Below the pieces are notes generated by a model. That model made no database searches. It had not been told where the DNA came from and saw only the letters and a list, made by a program, of their open reading frames with translations. A stretch of 64,000 bases of DNA from Neospora caninum Liverpool (taxonomy: Eukaryota; Apicomplexa; Conoidasida; Eucoccidiorida; Sarcocystidae): contig NC_018389.1 in assembly GCF_000208865.1 (NCBI RefSeq), positions 186,001 through 250,000 of the forward strand, read 5' to 3'. Positions 1 to 12,702 of the stretch are shown here, piece after piece. The stretch's first letter is position 1. Each line of letters starts with the position of its first letter. The translations under genes and the position numbers were made by a program.

Positions 1-2070
1 AGAATACAAACTGCTGGGTGTGCACACGCATTCACACGCCTGCTTACGTACAGTACACGCTGTCAGATTCAGATACACATTCGTATCAACGAGCGCTTGG
101 GGGGTGGTCACTTTTCTTCGGTATCTAGAGTTGGGACATCCCCGTGACAACCTGTCGTGTATCTGTAGAATCTGTTTAGCACGCCGGAATATTAAGCGAC
201 GCACCGCTGGCGTAGGCAGGCCTACCAGCGGCAATGTCGGCCTCCTGCACCATCGGGCAGATGCACGTGCGTGTGTGGTGTGGGTTGACAGGCGACGTGT
301 TGTGGAGCCTTGCGGGATGTCAGCGCTGATGTCTGTGGTTGTGTGTTGCGTGCTCAGGGAAGACGATCGGTATCGGTCGCGTGCTGCAGATTTTGAAAAC
401 CGCATAAGACCGCGAAACCCATTGTTTCTTGTTGAGGGGGTCCGTTGAGAGGAGGGCCTCGTGCAAGACGTGCACAGAAATGGTCGTCTGTTCGTTGTTT
501 CTGTTCGCAACCACGTCTGTGTGGTTTGAGCGATTTCCCTGAAAGTAAAGAGGCGCAGTACAGTTATGTCGCGAAGAGTCTACATGCGCCGTCCGGTACT
601 TTCCTCTACCTCGCGAGGCGATTTGTCGTCACCTTTCTCGTTTTTGTAGCAAGACACATCAGCAGCCTGATGTCAATTGCTGTCTCTTCCGTTGGGGAGC
701 TTTCCTCATGTCCACCACTAAGGACAACCTCCCAGCGCAAGGACGTGATGTGTAACTATCACGTTCTTGTGCTCACGGATTCCCGGTTGGACCTGTAAGG
801 CATTTTTTTTTCTTCCTGTGCACAACTGGTGACAGACGCACTTCATTGTCAACTTGCAAAATCAAAAAGCCTTTGTACGGGGTGCGTGGCCTCTGTTCAC
901 TAAAAGCATAGCCACTCGCATTCGTTTTTGCTCGCATTGCTCAGAGGTGCCCTGGGGTAAACAGTCGTGTGGTTTCCAGTTTTTCCCCGAAGGTTTTAGC
1001 AGAATGCGCTGTCAGGAATAGAGGAATGCCATTTTGCTGCTAGCTGCTCTCGATCGCAATACGAATACCAGAGAGGACAGACACTGCGGACGTTTCTTAA
1101 GAATCGCTCCTAGGTGCGAAAACTCCAGATGCCGCCTTGTAGTTATTGAATACGATTCATCCAGACAGGCTGATCCGCATGATCGTTCAGCTGCAAGAAG
1201 CGTTCGACCAGCTCTCCCGTGTTTGGCACACGACACAGTCATTCTGCTGCAAGGCGGCTGCATAAAACTTGGAGACCAGGTGTCGGCCCCGAATAGTGTG
1301 TTTGAGGGACCCGACAAACACGCCATTACACTCCGAAGTGTAGCGCCGACGTTTTGGTCGGCGTTTCGAGGCGAGGTGCCGCTGTGCACAGCATTTTCCC
1401 GTTGTATGCCTCCGTGCGCTACGCCGCGGGGCGACGCTCGGTATCGGGGCGTCGGAAGTTTTTCCTATATCTCACGAGGATTCGAGAGTTACTCTCATTC
1501 CTACGCCCCTCGACTCCAAGGCACCTCAGTTCTCGTTTTGCATGGCTCTACGGTCTGGCGGCAATCTGCAGGACTTTGGGCACAGTGTCACACTATATGT
1601 CTGACTTCAGAAGAATGCTGGGCGTCAGCTGCGGTTTCCAACCGACTTTTATCGTTCTCTCTGTGAATTTTGGCTACTTGCCCTAGTTCCTGGATCCAAC
1701 CCTTCTCGTTGAGGCATCAACGCCTTAGCTCTTCCAGTTGACGGGTTCCACACACACACCCACGTGAGCACGCTGCGACAGGATTTTTCTGGTACCCAGA
1801 AAATCTGCCACTTGCAAAAGCACTACATACCCCTCCTTAACACAAGTTCCTTAGGTTCAACTGCATTTACTCCGGCAGAAAGGACGTTAAAACAAACTAA
1901 GCGAGGCCCCCAGCGATTATTCTCTCGCGTAGCCAGTAACCGGCCAGGGGAAACAGCTGCCACCGTCGCGCAGAAGTGGGGGAACGAACGGGAACAAGAA
2001 CACGTCAGTTCACAGAACGAGAATCGGCAAAGTCGAATGTTGTCTTTTCAGGATCGAGCTAATACTTGGA
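1..2070. other. non-coding or UTR region, no supported gene
   Basis: I see no convincing protein gene here. Open frames of up to about 210 codons exist (for example 1034-1666 plus), but several frames are open over the same stretch and none shows a recognisable domain, signal peptide or conserved block. The 3' part probably holds the 3' UTR of the p25-alpha gene, which ends at 2071 on the minus strand. A pair of adjacent perfect hairpins at 1327-1363 is listed separately. Confidence 0.5.
1327..1363. other. two adjacent perfect hairpins
   Basis: TACACT at 1327-1332 pairs with AGTGTA at 1337-1342 around a 4-base loop. Two bases on, CGCCGAC at 1344-1350 pairs with GTCGGCG at 1357-1363 around a 6-base loop, followed by TTT. 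Both stems are perfect. The function is unknown. It could be a structured UTR or RNA element, or chance. Confidence 0.4.
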
Positions 2071-2505
2071 TTACATTTTCGTGCCTCTCACTGTTGCTGC
2101 AGATCGGTCAAGGATCTGCGAAATGTCGTTGATGTTGCCATCGACGGTACTTGGACCTCCGTTGGCATGGACCCCTGTGTACAGAGATTTATCGTCATGA
2201 AATTTGTTCGGAAGGGCTTTCGTTCCACTGTAAACGGGGCCGCTGGCTGAAGATATTTGTGCCGAGAGCTCCTGCGCAGAGACTTTCTTCTTTTCCGCGA
2301 TGAGGCCGATCGCCGCCTCGAACTCGGCGAAAGTGATGGTCTTGGCGCCCTTTGCCTTCACTTTTGTGAAGACAAGGTCGGCGTCCGTTGTCGTGTAGTT
2401 CTTGTCAAATACCTTGCAGTCCTTACACAACTTCACAAATGTACGCCCGTCCATAGCGGGCGCGTCGTGAGTGAATGATTTGAACACGCCGTCGAGACCC
2501 GACAT
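2071..2505 (-). CDS. TPPP: p25-alpha (TPPP) family protein, short form
   Basis: This is a single-exon gene of 144 codons, with ATG at 2505-2503 and TAA at 2073-2071. The whole protein is a p25-alpha domain. The hallmark LCKDC motif is at residues 26-30, followed by a TTTDADLVFTKVKAKG-type block and a TITFAEF segment matching the core of animal tubulin polymerization-promoting proteins. The C-terminal part has the family's F-x-D-D-x-S-x-Y-T-G-V-H motif near residue 105. Family members bind tubulin and bundle or stabilise microtubules. In this clade a role at cortical or conoid microtubules is likely, but that is inference. The protein lacks the disordered N-terminus of mammalian TPPP1 and the doublecortin domain that defines the related protein apicortin. 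No signal peptide or membrane span is seen. The promoter must lie in the 3 kb shared with the divergent AP-5 gene. Confidence 0.93.
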   Translation of the reverse strand: MSGLDGVFKSFTHDAPAMDGRTFVKLCKDCKVFDKNYTTTDADLVFTKVKAKGAKTITFAEFEAAIGLIAEKKKVSAQELSAQISSASGPVYSGTKALPNKFHDDKSLYTGVHANGGPSTVDGNINDISQILDRSAATVRGTKM

Positions 2506-5499
2506 GGTTACCTCTGTGTATCCTCGATTCGCTCTGTCACTGTAGTTCGCAACACAGAGAGAGCTGCTCTGCGTAAAGGCAAACCTATTAAAAATGTGTC
2601 ACGGAAAAAGAAGTGACGAGTAAGAGTCGATGATGTGAACCAAGGGATTGAGGGGCCCCACTGACGTTGACGCCATGTCCCGTGGGCCACCGATTACCCC
2701 GAGACGGGAGGAGAGGCAGTGAACGGCAGCCGCAGCTCGCGCCGCACGGGGCCGTCCACAGCCAACTGGGGCCCACAAAAGTGCACCCATCTCTTACTGG
2801 AGATGCATCCGCGTCATTGAGAAAGATGTTGCGTTCCTGTCAAGCTGCACGACCCCGAGGGACTCGACATCAGCTTGAATCACAACCTGGTGTATACGGA
2901 GAGAAGCAGTGTGTTGAAGCTGAGCTTTCCGTGTGGTGTCAGAGAAACCGAGGGAAGTCTCCCGCGACGGTCTTTTTCTAGCAGCTTCCAAGGCAATCTT
3001 CGCGGTCTCGTCTCTTGAGTAATTCCTGGCATGACTGTCCACGTCGGAGATATCCCACTGGTGGGCCAGCGAGAGCCTTGGCCACGAACGAGCAATCATC
3101 TTCACAGGAACCTTCGGTAATTTTGTGTTTTTCATCCCCGAGTCGTGGACACATGCTTGGCATGCTTTGGGAACTTGAAAAGGTTCCCATGAAAGTTTTG
3201 AATTCTTTGGTTCAGCGAGGCACAGAGAAAGGAACCAGCAGAGCTGGCCCGCGCTGACCGTTTCTGCCTGCTACTTGACATCTACGTGGTTGCACACCAC
3301 TGGCGACAATTTTCGCCCGCGCTTAGCTGGCGTAACTCCTTTTCAATCGCGTGTGTTTTGGTGATACACGGCGTCCCACCCTCATTTTGGTGTTCAGTCA
3401 CGACGGGCTGGACATCTCGTTGCAGTTCCACGCTAATATTCGTCTGTTTTAACACATACAGCGATCAGCGAGTGCGGGAAACCCTTCTTGGCGACCGATG
3501 GCCGCAGGTGCTGCTTCAGGTTTCACCTCAAGAAATATCGTGTCGAACGAGTTGGTTCGTAGGGCGCGACAAAGGTTCGATAGCATATGGTAAAATTTCA
3601 GAAGTGGGCACCCAGACAAGTACCTCTTGGGGGAAAACAGGGGAAAGTAGTTTTATATGCGTCATTTATTTCACTTGCCAGTGGACCACAGCGGTGACAA
3701 CGGACGGACGTGGTAAAGGCGCGCCGCTAAGCTGAGTGACCAGGATTCCCGTTTGCACTGCACACTAGTAGTCACATCGACAGATGAGCCCGCATGACGT
3801 CTTTGGTGTAACATGCCACCGGCACAGATTATACGTGGTCCTTCAGGAATCTGCTAGACAGCCATATGCCTACCCCACCACAGGCTCGGCTTTTTGTACA
3901 TGAACAATATAGCAATCAAAACTGAGCCCGATGGGTGCTTGGGGACGCAGCAACAAATTCTTTGTCTGAAGTGGCCGTCGGCTGCTGAGGCACCACGTGA
4001 GCCGAACCTCGGTGGCTACTGGAGAGAAGTGGGGTTTCTGAGGCCAAGGAACAGAAGCCACATTTCCACTAGCACGGGAGAGTCAGCGGGGCACCGCCGC
4101 TACGAACCATCCGGGCGCATGAAAGGACGCTCGGTTCATCAGCGGCGGACCGTTGTTTTTCCATGCGTCGGAAGTGATCCAGTCGCTCGATCCCTTGCCC
4201 ATGCTAGTGACGAGCGGAACAGAGTGCCTCCCTCGGCGAGAGGGTCTCTCGGGAGAGATATCATGCATAAAACAGAGATACATGGGATACAGCGGCCTGT
4301 TTACGAGGGTGGAGCTGTACTTTTCTGTGCAGAATCTCTTCCACTCTGAAAAAAAGCCCCACTGAGTAAGTATCTCGAGCGCGTTGTCTAGCCTGAGCGA
4401 AATTTTGGCAGCACTTCGGGTCTTTCGGACATGTTACGCAGAAAAGCCGTAGAGTTGATGTCTGAGCGTTACGCGCCGCCGCCCGGTGTGCTAGTAGAAA
4501 CGAGAACCAAGGTCGACATTGCCGCACCGGCGGCTAGGACAACCGCTGAGCGCCAAGGCGCACCTCGATGAAAAGCGATTTACGAGAGATTTTCTTGATG
4601 AAAAATTTATGCACACTGCAGCGGCTGGAGAAAGCGGAGGAAACGCGTTTAGGCAGCACTGCTTGTCGACAAAATATTCATTTGTTTACCTTCATGCATA
4701 TGCACTGGAGCTCCTGGGGCTTGTGGCCGGTACGGTGGCCCCAGGTGACTTCGCAAAACACAGCCAGGAGTCGAAAGGACTACTCGCGGATGTTAGCAGT
4801 CTACGGTCGGCGTTCCCGAAAGGCATGCCCCAAAACTAAAAAAGTCCAAGAACTCTGAAGAAACCGTGTGCTTTCACAAAGGGTATTCTCGCTCCTCTTC
4901 AGTTTGCGGCTTTGCCTTGCGTGGTAAGCGGGCTTTCTTTTTGGCGTGCCCAGCGCAGCTTTTCCGGTGTCTTCTTCCACTCGTCTTCCCAGCCGTTTAC
5001 AAAGATACACTTGAATATGATGTCCCCCCTTCAGTTGTCTCAGAGTGTCTCTGCGACTCAATATCGGATGCAAGCACTTGAATTTCGTGAATGCGTGACT
5101 CTTCTTTCCTCTCAGCAACACGGACCCCAGCGCAGGAGTGTGCGTTTTCCCGATGATGGCACACGCACGTGACGCGAGAGAGTCACCAAGAAACACCCGC
5201 CCGTGCAATTTTGGCTGGTGTCTAATCCCACCGGTCCCTTTTCTTTGTTCACTTGAACTAAGCAGCTTTGGGCATCCCTGCGATTGCTTTTGATGCACGA
5301 TTTTGAAGCCGATGTGCCTCGCGCTTGCTCCCCGGCCGAGTAGGGAGGATGGCTCTACTGTTGAGAGCAACATTGGATCAGCAGCATCGTTGAGATGCGC
5401 TGCATGGCATCCTAGCAGACGGTCCTTCCCAGGGAGGCCCCAGCCAGCGGCCGCTTGAGCGGATGGACACGGCGCTGTTTCCCATCCCGACATCCAAAC
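2506..5499. other. divergent intergenic region between the TPPP and AP-5 beta genes
   Basis: This 3-kb stretch lies between two genes read away from each other, so it should contain both promoters and 5' UTRs. I recognise no coding domain. The longest frame (4801-5640, minus) overlaps the AP-5 gene start and looks like a chance frame. No obvious repeats are present. Confidence 0.5.
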
Positions 5500-8400
5500 A
5501 TGCCTGCCGAGCGTGGCTTGGAATCCCCTCGGGGAGCATCTGCCCTCGCGACGGGAGCAGCTTGGCCTCGAAGTCGGGATCCATCTCATCAGGTGACTCA
5601 CCCTAGTCGCCCTTGGCAGTTCTCGGCTGCATCTGGTCAAATGAGCGGAACGTACTCACAAGAGCCACCCGGTGGAATCCGTGGACAAGCAGGCGAATGC
5701 GCGCCGGTGTCCGTACACCGCCTGGATGAGTCCAGCGAGCACTGGGAAGACTCAGCTTCTCCTTGGCCTTCCCTCCAGCGTTCGCCGGTTCCTTCTCTGT
5801 CGACAGAGCCAGGAGCGGCGCCAGGCAGATTTGTGCCGAAGCCAAGCACTCTCGACCCTTACGAACACGACAGGCGTTTTCTTCCGCATGCAGAGTGCGC
5901 GCACGGCCGAGACTGTATGCCTGGCCAGAGCACGAGTTCCTTCTCTTCCTCTCTCTCTGGAGCTTCACCGAGCGTTCATGGCTTTCCCTCCGACTCGCGG
6001 AGCTGCTTTCCGTCTGTCTCGCCTTGCACAGCCCAGATTCCTCCAGAGGCTGCTGCAGCCTCGCCTCTGCACGCTTCTGGACTCTCCCTCGGCTCCGCGT
6101 CTGTTTCCTCCCCTCTGCTGTCCCGTCTTCTTCTCTCCATTCTGACCAGCCAGTCGGACGCGACACGGGTTGCTGCGCTCCTCAAGCTCGAGGCACTCGC
6201 GGTGGACCTCCTCGCCGATACGCGGCGGCTGCACATGACGCTGACTGTTCTGGACGCCGTCCTCTGCAATGCGGTTCCCGTCGCGGTCGTGGCCTTGAGT
6301 CCGAACGTTCCCGACCCGTCTGAGCCTTCGCCCCGCGAACTCCGCGACCGTCTGCCCGCGGCGTCTCCCCTCGTCTTTCCGGAGGCGTCCAGCGGAGCCC
6401 GCGGCTCCGCAGCAATGCCTCGACCAGCCGCGCCTGGCACAGCTGCTCCGTTCCCGCAGAGCCCGCCGACTGTCCCGTCTCTCTCCGGTACCGACACGGA
6501 GGCGCGGCTTTTGCACCGATCTTCCCTCGAGCAAACCGATCCCTTTTCGCAGTCGGGGAGTCACGGCCCAAGCGACGGTGCGGGGGCCTCGCATGAAGAG
6601 CCCTCTCCTCCGGGACTTGCTCGTTCTTCGCCGGCGCACAGAGTGCGGAGCGGAACCACAAAATCTCGGGTTGGAAGCGCGACCGGTCGGAACCTGTCCC
6701 CAGTGAAGGCGCCCCTGGGTTTCAGACGCGATGCAGGCGTTGATGCCGATCCGCAAAGTGTCTACTGCGATGGACCGGCCGTGCACTTCACGGCTCCTGG
6801 CGCCGTCCCGGACAGCCGGCGGAGCCCGGGAGAGCGCGGCCTGGCGGCTGGATCGGGCCGAGAATTTGCGTGCGAGAAGACAGACGACCGAGCTTCGGAT
6901 CCCAACCGGAATCTAGACAAGTGTTTGGCCGGCTTCTCGACCGACGAACTTTCTGCAGTTGTCCAAATTGACCTGTCCACCGAGTCCCCTTTTTTGGACG
7001 GAGCAGATCCGGTTGGCCCAGACGCGCGGGAGTCCGGCGGCGACGACGTCCATTCCGCAAGACTTGCGTTCGAGGCCGAGGCGAGGAACACATCGCGGCC
7101 GCGGGCGTCCCTTCACGACCGCCTTCTCTTCCAGGACCAAAGCGCTGAGGGCGAAAGCTGGAGACGGGACGGGCATTTGCGCGAGCGACGCGGAGACCAG
7201 ACGGACGCTGAAGGCGAAGAGGGCGAAGCTGATGCAAGGCAGGGCTATGAGGCGTCGGGAAGCTGCTTTCAGACCCGCGCGGCAGCCGGTGGCCGGGGCG
7301 CAGGAATGCCTTCACGCGTGAGCTCGCCTGCACGGAGTTCTCACGTGAACAGCACTTTTCGCGGTGCCGCGCATGGCCAGAGAACGCGCCAGCATCAGGG
7401 CACGCCTTCTACGTACGCCCCGGGAGCGGCGTCTCTTACGTGTCTCGACCCCGCTGTAGGCGGCTCTTTGCCCTCGAGTGGAGTCGAACCCGAAACTCAC
7501 ATAGACGTTATGAGCCGCCAGGTTGACAGCTCCAGAACGCTCCACCCACCTCAGCCCCCCCCAGAAGATACATCTCGTCATTCGGCGTCTGGTGCGCTCC
7601 AGAGGGAACGCCTTTCGCGCTCCTTCGCGAACGCTCCGGGGCCGGCAGCCTCGTCTCTCAGGGGCGGAAGTGGTGCAAAGACGGGGAAGAGCCCCGCGTG
7701 GCCGACTCAGCACCCGCGCCAAGACACCGGGCACTCGTGCGAGACTCTTCCGACCTTTTGTCCCCGCCCTTCTCTAGTTGTGGGCCAGCCGTTCTCGGCT
7801 GTCGCCCGCCTCGTATGCATGCAGGTCTACACTGCGATCTGCGTCTGCCTGGACCTCGTCCTCATCGCCCCAGAGTGGGTGGAGCGACTGATGGGGCTCC
7901 TTCACTCGATTCTCCGGCGCACGAGTGTCCATGAGGATGCAGTCTTCCGGAGTTACGCATGCGACTGTCTCCAGGAGTTAGAGCGAAACTGTCCAGGTCG
8001 GTTCTCTGGCCCTGCAAGGCTGTATCGAGGCGATGTGTAGAGCGAACGAGCAAACAGGCTTCGTGTGCATGCATGCAACTCTATGCATGCTTTTACGGGG
8101 GGGTCCGCACGCACCGCTGCACATCCGGCTTTTCATAGGGCTACAGACGCATGGAACCCACTTCCGGGAGGTTTCGAACCGCCTGTAGGCTGAACACCCG
8201 GTCATGGGTTTTTAAGAGTGCAAACCCCAAGCACAGGAAGGCTCTCGACTTCACCACGCACCTTGCCTGCGTGCGTCTCGAATCAGCGTTTTGGGGGCAC
8301 ACGAGCAAGCACTCACGACTACGGAGGCGCTACGAAACTGTCGCACCCGTTTTCCCACTTGAAGGGTTTCGCAGGGACGAAACAGTCCCCTTACCCTCGC

Positions 8401-11400
8401 TCCCCGACCTGGAGAGGAGCTCGAAAGCTTCCGGCACACCTATAGGCGTGTGTGCGTGCCTGAAGCGGCTGAGCGCGCGGCTCGTGACTGCGGTGAACGC
8501 TCTCTCCGATGTTTCAGCCAGAGTCTTTCCCCTCCTTTCTTCCTGCAGGGTTGCTGTCGGCTTTCCTCGGGCCCGACTGGTTCGCGGGCCCCGGACTCGT
8601 TTCCACCTTGAGCACCACGACGCTGGAGCGCGTGTCTGCTTCGCCCAAGAAATCCAGACCGTCGCCTCTCCTGTCGTCTCCGGCCGCAAACGCGCGACCC
8701 CTTTACCTCCTCGATCTGCTCCAAACCGAACGGCAGCACGTGGCAGAGGCTTACGCAGGTCTGCTCGTGACGTCGGCGAGGCACGCCACAGAAATGCTCG
8801 TCCAGGAGGCTGCAACCTGTCTCGTCGAGACGCGTGAAGAAGGCCTCCACGACTTCGTCGCTAGGGCTCCACGGGCGCTGCATGCAGCCGCTGACGCGGT
8901 GAGCCGCACGGACGACGGCCCCCTCGACGGACTGCCGCCACCCAGCGGCGCGGCAGCACACGCGGCGGTTCCCCAATCCAACCGAGCAGCGAGGCCTGGG
9001 GACGACGGCGCCCGAGCCTGGCCGCATGCGTGCCCGCCGAGTCCCCTGTCGGGCCGCGCGCAGTCGCCTGGCGCACTGCGGCCGAGCCGCGGGGGGAACG
9101 CGCCGTCTTTGCGCGACCAGCTCTGGGAGCCGTGCCCGAGCGTGGCTCGACCTGAACAGCCCCGCGCGTCGAACAGCCGAGACAGGCCCCGAAGGCGCGA
9201 CGTCCTTCGCGCCGACGCCGACAGGTGTTTCCGAAGTAAGCCACCCGTGACCACGTGCAAAAAAGGCACTTATACCAAAGGGGAAACCGGTTGGTGCCGT
9301 CCCGAGGGTGAGAAGTTGGACTAGCCGTGCACACCTACGCCTCCGCCGGTCTGTGTAGGGCGCTGTCTCCCACGTGCCTGGATCTTGCTTCCCAGCGATG
9401 TCTGCTTCCAGACACTTCCTTTGGAGCCTGCGTTCTCGAGACACGCGCGTCGCGGCTTGTCGCCTTTCTGTCCCGTCTCCTCGCGCTCGGTCTTCACACG
9501 CGTCGCGACTTGTCGCCTTCCTGTCGTTTCTCTGTTCCAGTCTCACTAGTTGGCGTTTCGCTGCTGCCGCTCTTGCCCCTCGAGTTTCCTTCTTCTCTGG
9601 GCACCCTCGCGCGCTCGTGCCTCTCTGGCCCCGCGGGTTCAGGGTGGTTTTCCGCCTGCGCTTTCGGCAGCCCTCTGGGGAAGTCGCCCGTGGATGCCTT
9701 CGCTCCCAGCGGTCCTCAGCGCCCGTGCCTCCCTGACACGGCTTGGAACGCATTCGCCTCGAAGGGCCTCGCGCCCGAGGCACTCTCTGGACCCGCGGCC
9801 GCGCTCGCTGGCCTGGCGTCGTTAGACCCAGGGACAACGTGCTTCCCGCCCCCGCGCCTCCCTCGGCGGTTCGTCACGAGTCTTCTCCGCGCACTCGCCG
9901 TCGTCCTCGACGGTTTCTGGTGGTTCGGCGAGTGGACGCAGCTCCACGTGGTCCGAAACCTCGTCTTCTTCTCCAGGTGAGAAGGCGCGCTCGTTTCCGC
10001 GGCTGACGCTCTTGTGATGGCCTGCGCGTGTCCCCAGAGAAACGCTCGCCGCGCTCTGGAGGCCGCCGAAGAGGCGCGGCTTTGTGTGTGCTGTGTTTCG
10101 CGGACTTCCCAGACTTCTCGGACTTCCGCCAGCGGTTACAGTTGACCCGTTACTTCCGCTCCTCTACTCAGATCGACCGCCCCTCGTGCACGCGTTTCTG
10201 CGCCTCGTGGCTGAGTATCCGCACTCGCTCAACCACGTCGTCGTCCGCCTCGTGCACCAGAAAGTCAGAGACCTCGCAACGAATCCGAGTCTGAAGCCTC
10301 ATTTTCGGATCCTCGCGCTCAGGTCAGTTCGCCGAGGAGCGGGGGGTGAAAAGGTCGACGGGAGGGGGAGAATGCCGAGAAATACAGAGACAGCGAAGCG
10401 GCGACCGGAGACAGCGCGCAGGCACTGTGGCCGAAGAAAAGGACAGGCGAGAGGGCGAAAGCAGACAAGAGAGCACACCAGAGAAACCGAGAGAAGGAAC
10501 GCTCGGCGGATTCGGAGGACACCGAAAAACATGCCAGCGAGAACGGGGAGGAGGGAAGGGAAAGCGAGGGAGACAAACCGAAAGCGGTAGAAAGGCAAGG
10601 CGAGACCCAGTCGCACTAGGGCCTCCCAACTACCCCCTAGACAGTTGGCCCTTTCTGTTTGACGCCAAACAGCTCGCGGGATCGACTACAGCTCCACACC
10701 GATGTGGGCCCGACGCATTGCGTCCGTGGAAGTCGATACTCGCGTGGTTCTGTTCCCCGTTTTCGACACGTCGCAAATCGTCCGAACGACTCCGTTTTCC
10801 CCTCGCCCTTGCGAATCCACTCTCACGTTGTTCCTCCTACAGCAAATAGAACAAAACCAGGGGCATCCGATCTGGCTGCTTCACTGCTCTTCCTCGCGGG
10901 TCATCGGTCCCTGTTTCGCGCTCTTCTCCTGCTTTGTGCCTTGCTTCTTTCTGTCCTTAGTTGTTCCTGTTCGCGCGTGCGCGTCTTCCGTATGCGCATC
11001 CTTGGATCTGTGCGCTCTCTCTGGTTTCTCCGTCGTCTCGCCGGTGTCTCCGTTTCGCCTCATCTCTCCTCCATCTGTGCGTCGGCGCTCTGTTTCCAGA
11101 TGGCTCTTGGCGCTGTTTGATCTTCCCCTGTTTGCGCCGCTTTTCTTTCGCTCCCCGCCGTCTTTTCTCTATCCTTCGGCCGGAGACAGCACAGCAGTCA
11201 AGGAACACCTTCTCCAGTTGCTGCTCGTCTACTACCATCGTCGCGGCCGCTATCTCTCAGCAGCGTTGCAAACCCCTTCTCGCCCCGCCTTCGCCCCTTC
11301 TCCGCTTATGCTGTCTCGGAACGTTTCCCCGCAAATCTCGGCCTCGCCCGCCTCTCTCCTCTCTGCGGGGCATGCGGAGCCGGGGCTGAGAGGGAGGGAA

Positions 11401-12664
11401 AACGGTCGGTTCGAAGACCGGCTGCCGTCCATGAATCCGCTGCCTCTCCAGAGCTGCTCCCGCATCAGGCATTCGCTGTCTTCCGTGGACCTCGGGAACG
11501 CGGGAAGACCAGACCTTTTTTCGCCAGCTGGGGCTTTCGAATGCTTTCCCAATGCGACAAGTGCGAGGCGGCACGGCCAGGGCGGGAGGAGCGAGCGTCC
11601 GCACACCGTGGATTTCGACGCGTTTCACCGTGCGAGCGAACGCGCCGCTGCTGCCTTCGCTGGACTGCCAGAAAACCTCCTGGATGTCTGTGAGATCCTC
11701 CAGGAATTCCGGTACAGCACAGGCCCCGTCGGGGCCCATGCAGTCGTCTATCGCTTCCTGCTACGCCTTCTGCAATTCCCAGGCCAGCCGCTGCGGGAGA
11801 AGGTCCACGCGTTCATCTGCGAACAACTGAGGTTCGTTCCATCCGCCTGAGACGCCCTGTCCTGGCCCGTTTGTGGACTGTCCGCGCGTGCGTTTCCTCT
11901 GCTGCGTCCTCCAGCTGCCTCAAACTCCGCTTTTCTCGGCGCCGCCGTCCCTCTGTTCCGCTGTGTCGGGTTCTCGCCTCTTTCCGGCTTTTCCTCAGCC
12001 TCCGCTTCTCTCTCGCTGTCCGCCGGTGGACCTCCGGCGTTCGGGTGTCGCTGCGCTGACAGTCCGCCTCCCACGCTCCCTATTTCGCCGTCCTCGCGGC
12101 CGCTGTACACGATGTCTTTCCTCGATGTGCCGCCTGTGTCTTCCAGATCTCAACCCACCATGTTGATGGCAAGCACCTTAGCCCTCATGCATCACCTGTC
12201 GAAATGCCGCTCTTCCGCCTCGGCGCCTCCGCCCTCGTCTCGGGACGCTTTGGAGTTTGACCCAGGCCAGCGCCGGTGGCGGAGCGTCGTGGAATCCCAG
12301 TCGGCGGTCGCGTACTCGCTGCTTCTCTCCCTTGGGGAGTTCGTGAAGAGGCTGGAACCGCCTTCCCACATTCCCCAGTTCTTCCCGCTGCTGCTGCGCC
12401 TCGCGATCGAGCCCGTTGTCTCGCCGCACATGGTCCTCCAGGCGCTCCATCGCCTCGTCGACGTCTCTGCGCGCGGCCCGCGGGGCACGCCAGCGGACGA
12501 CCGAGAGCAGTGGGAAGTCGGCATGAAACTCCTCGCCATCTGCAGACAGGTGAGGAAACCGCGCCTCACACTGGGCGCCACCGTGCATGCGACATTCTTC
12601 AAAGCCGCGTGGCCTCGACATACACTCTTGAATATATGGAACTACACACACAAAAAGGTTCCTA

Positions 12665-12702
<38 letters not shown>

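Noticed and set aside
4801..5640. 279-codon minus-strand frame overlapping the AP5B1 start
   Set aside because: No recognisable domain, biased low-complexity composition, and it overlaps the better supported gene.
8440..9837. 465-codon minus-strand frame across AP5B1 exons 2-3
   Set aside because: Arg-rich shadow frame spanning an intron and two well-phased exons of the opposite strand.
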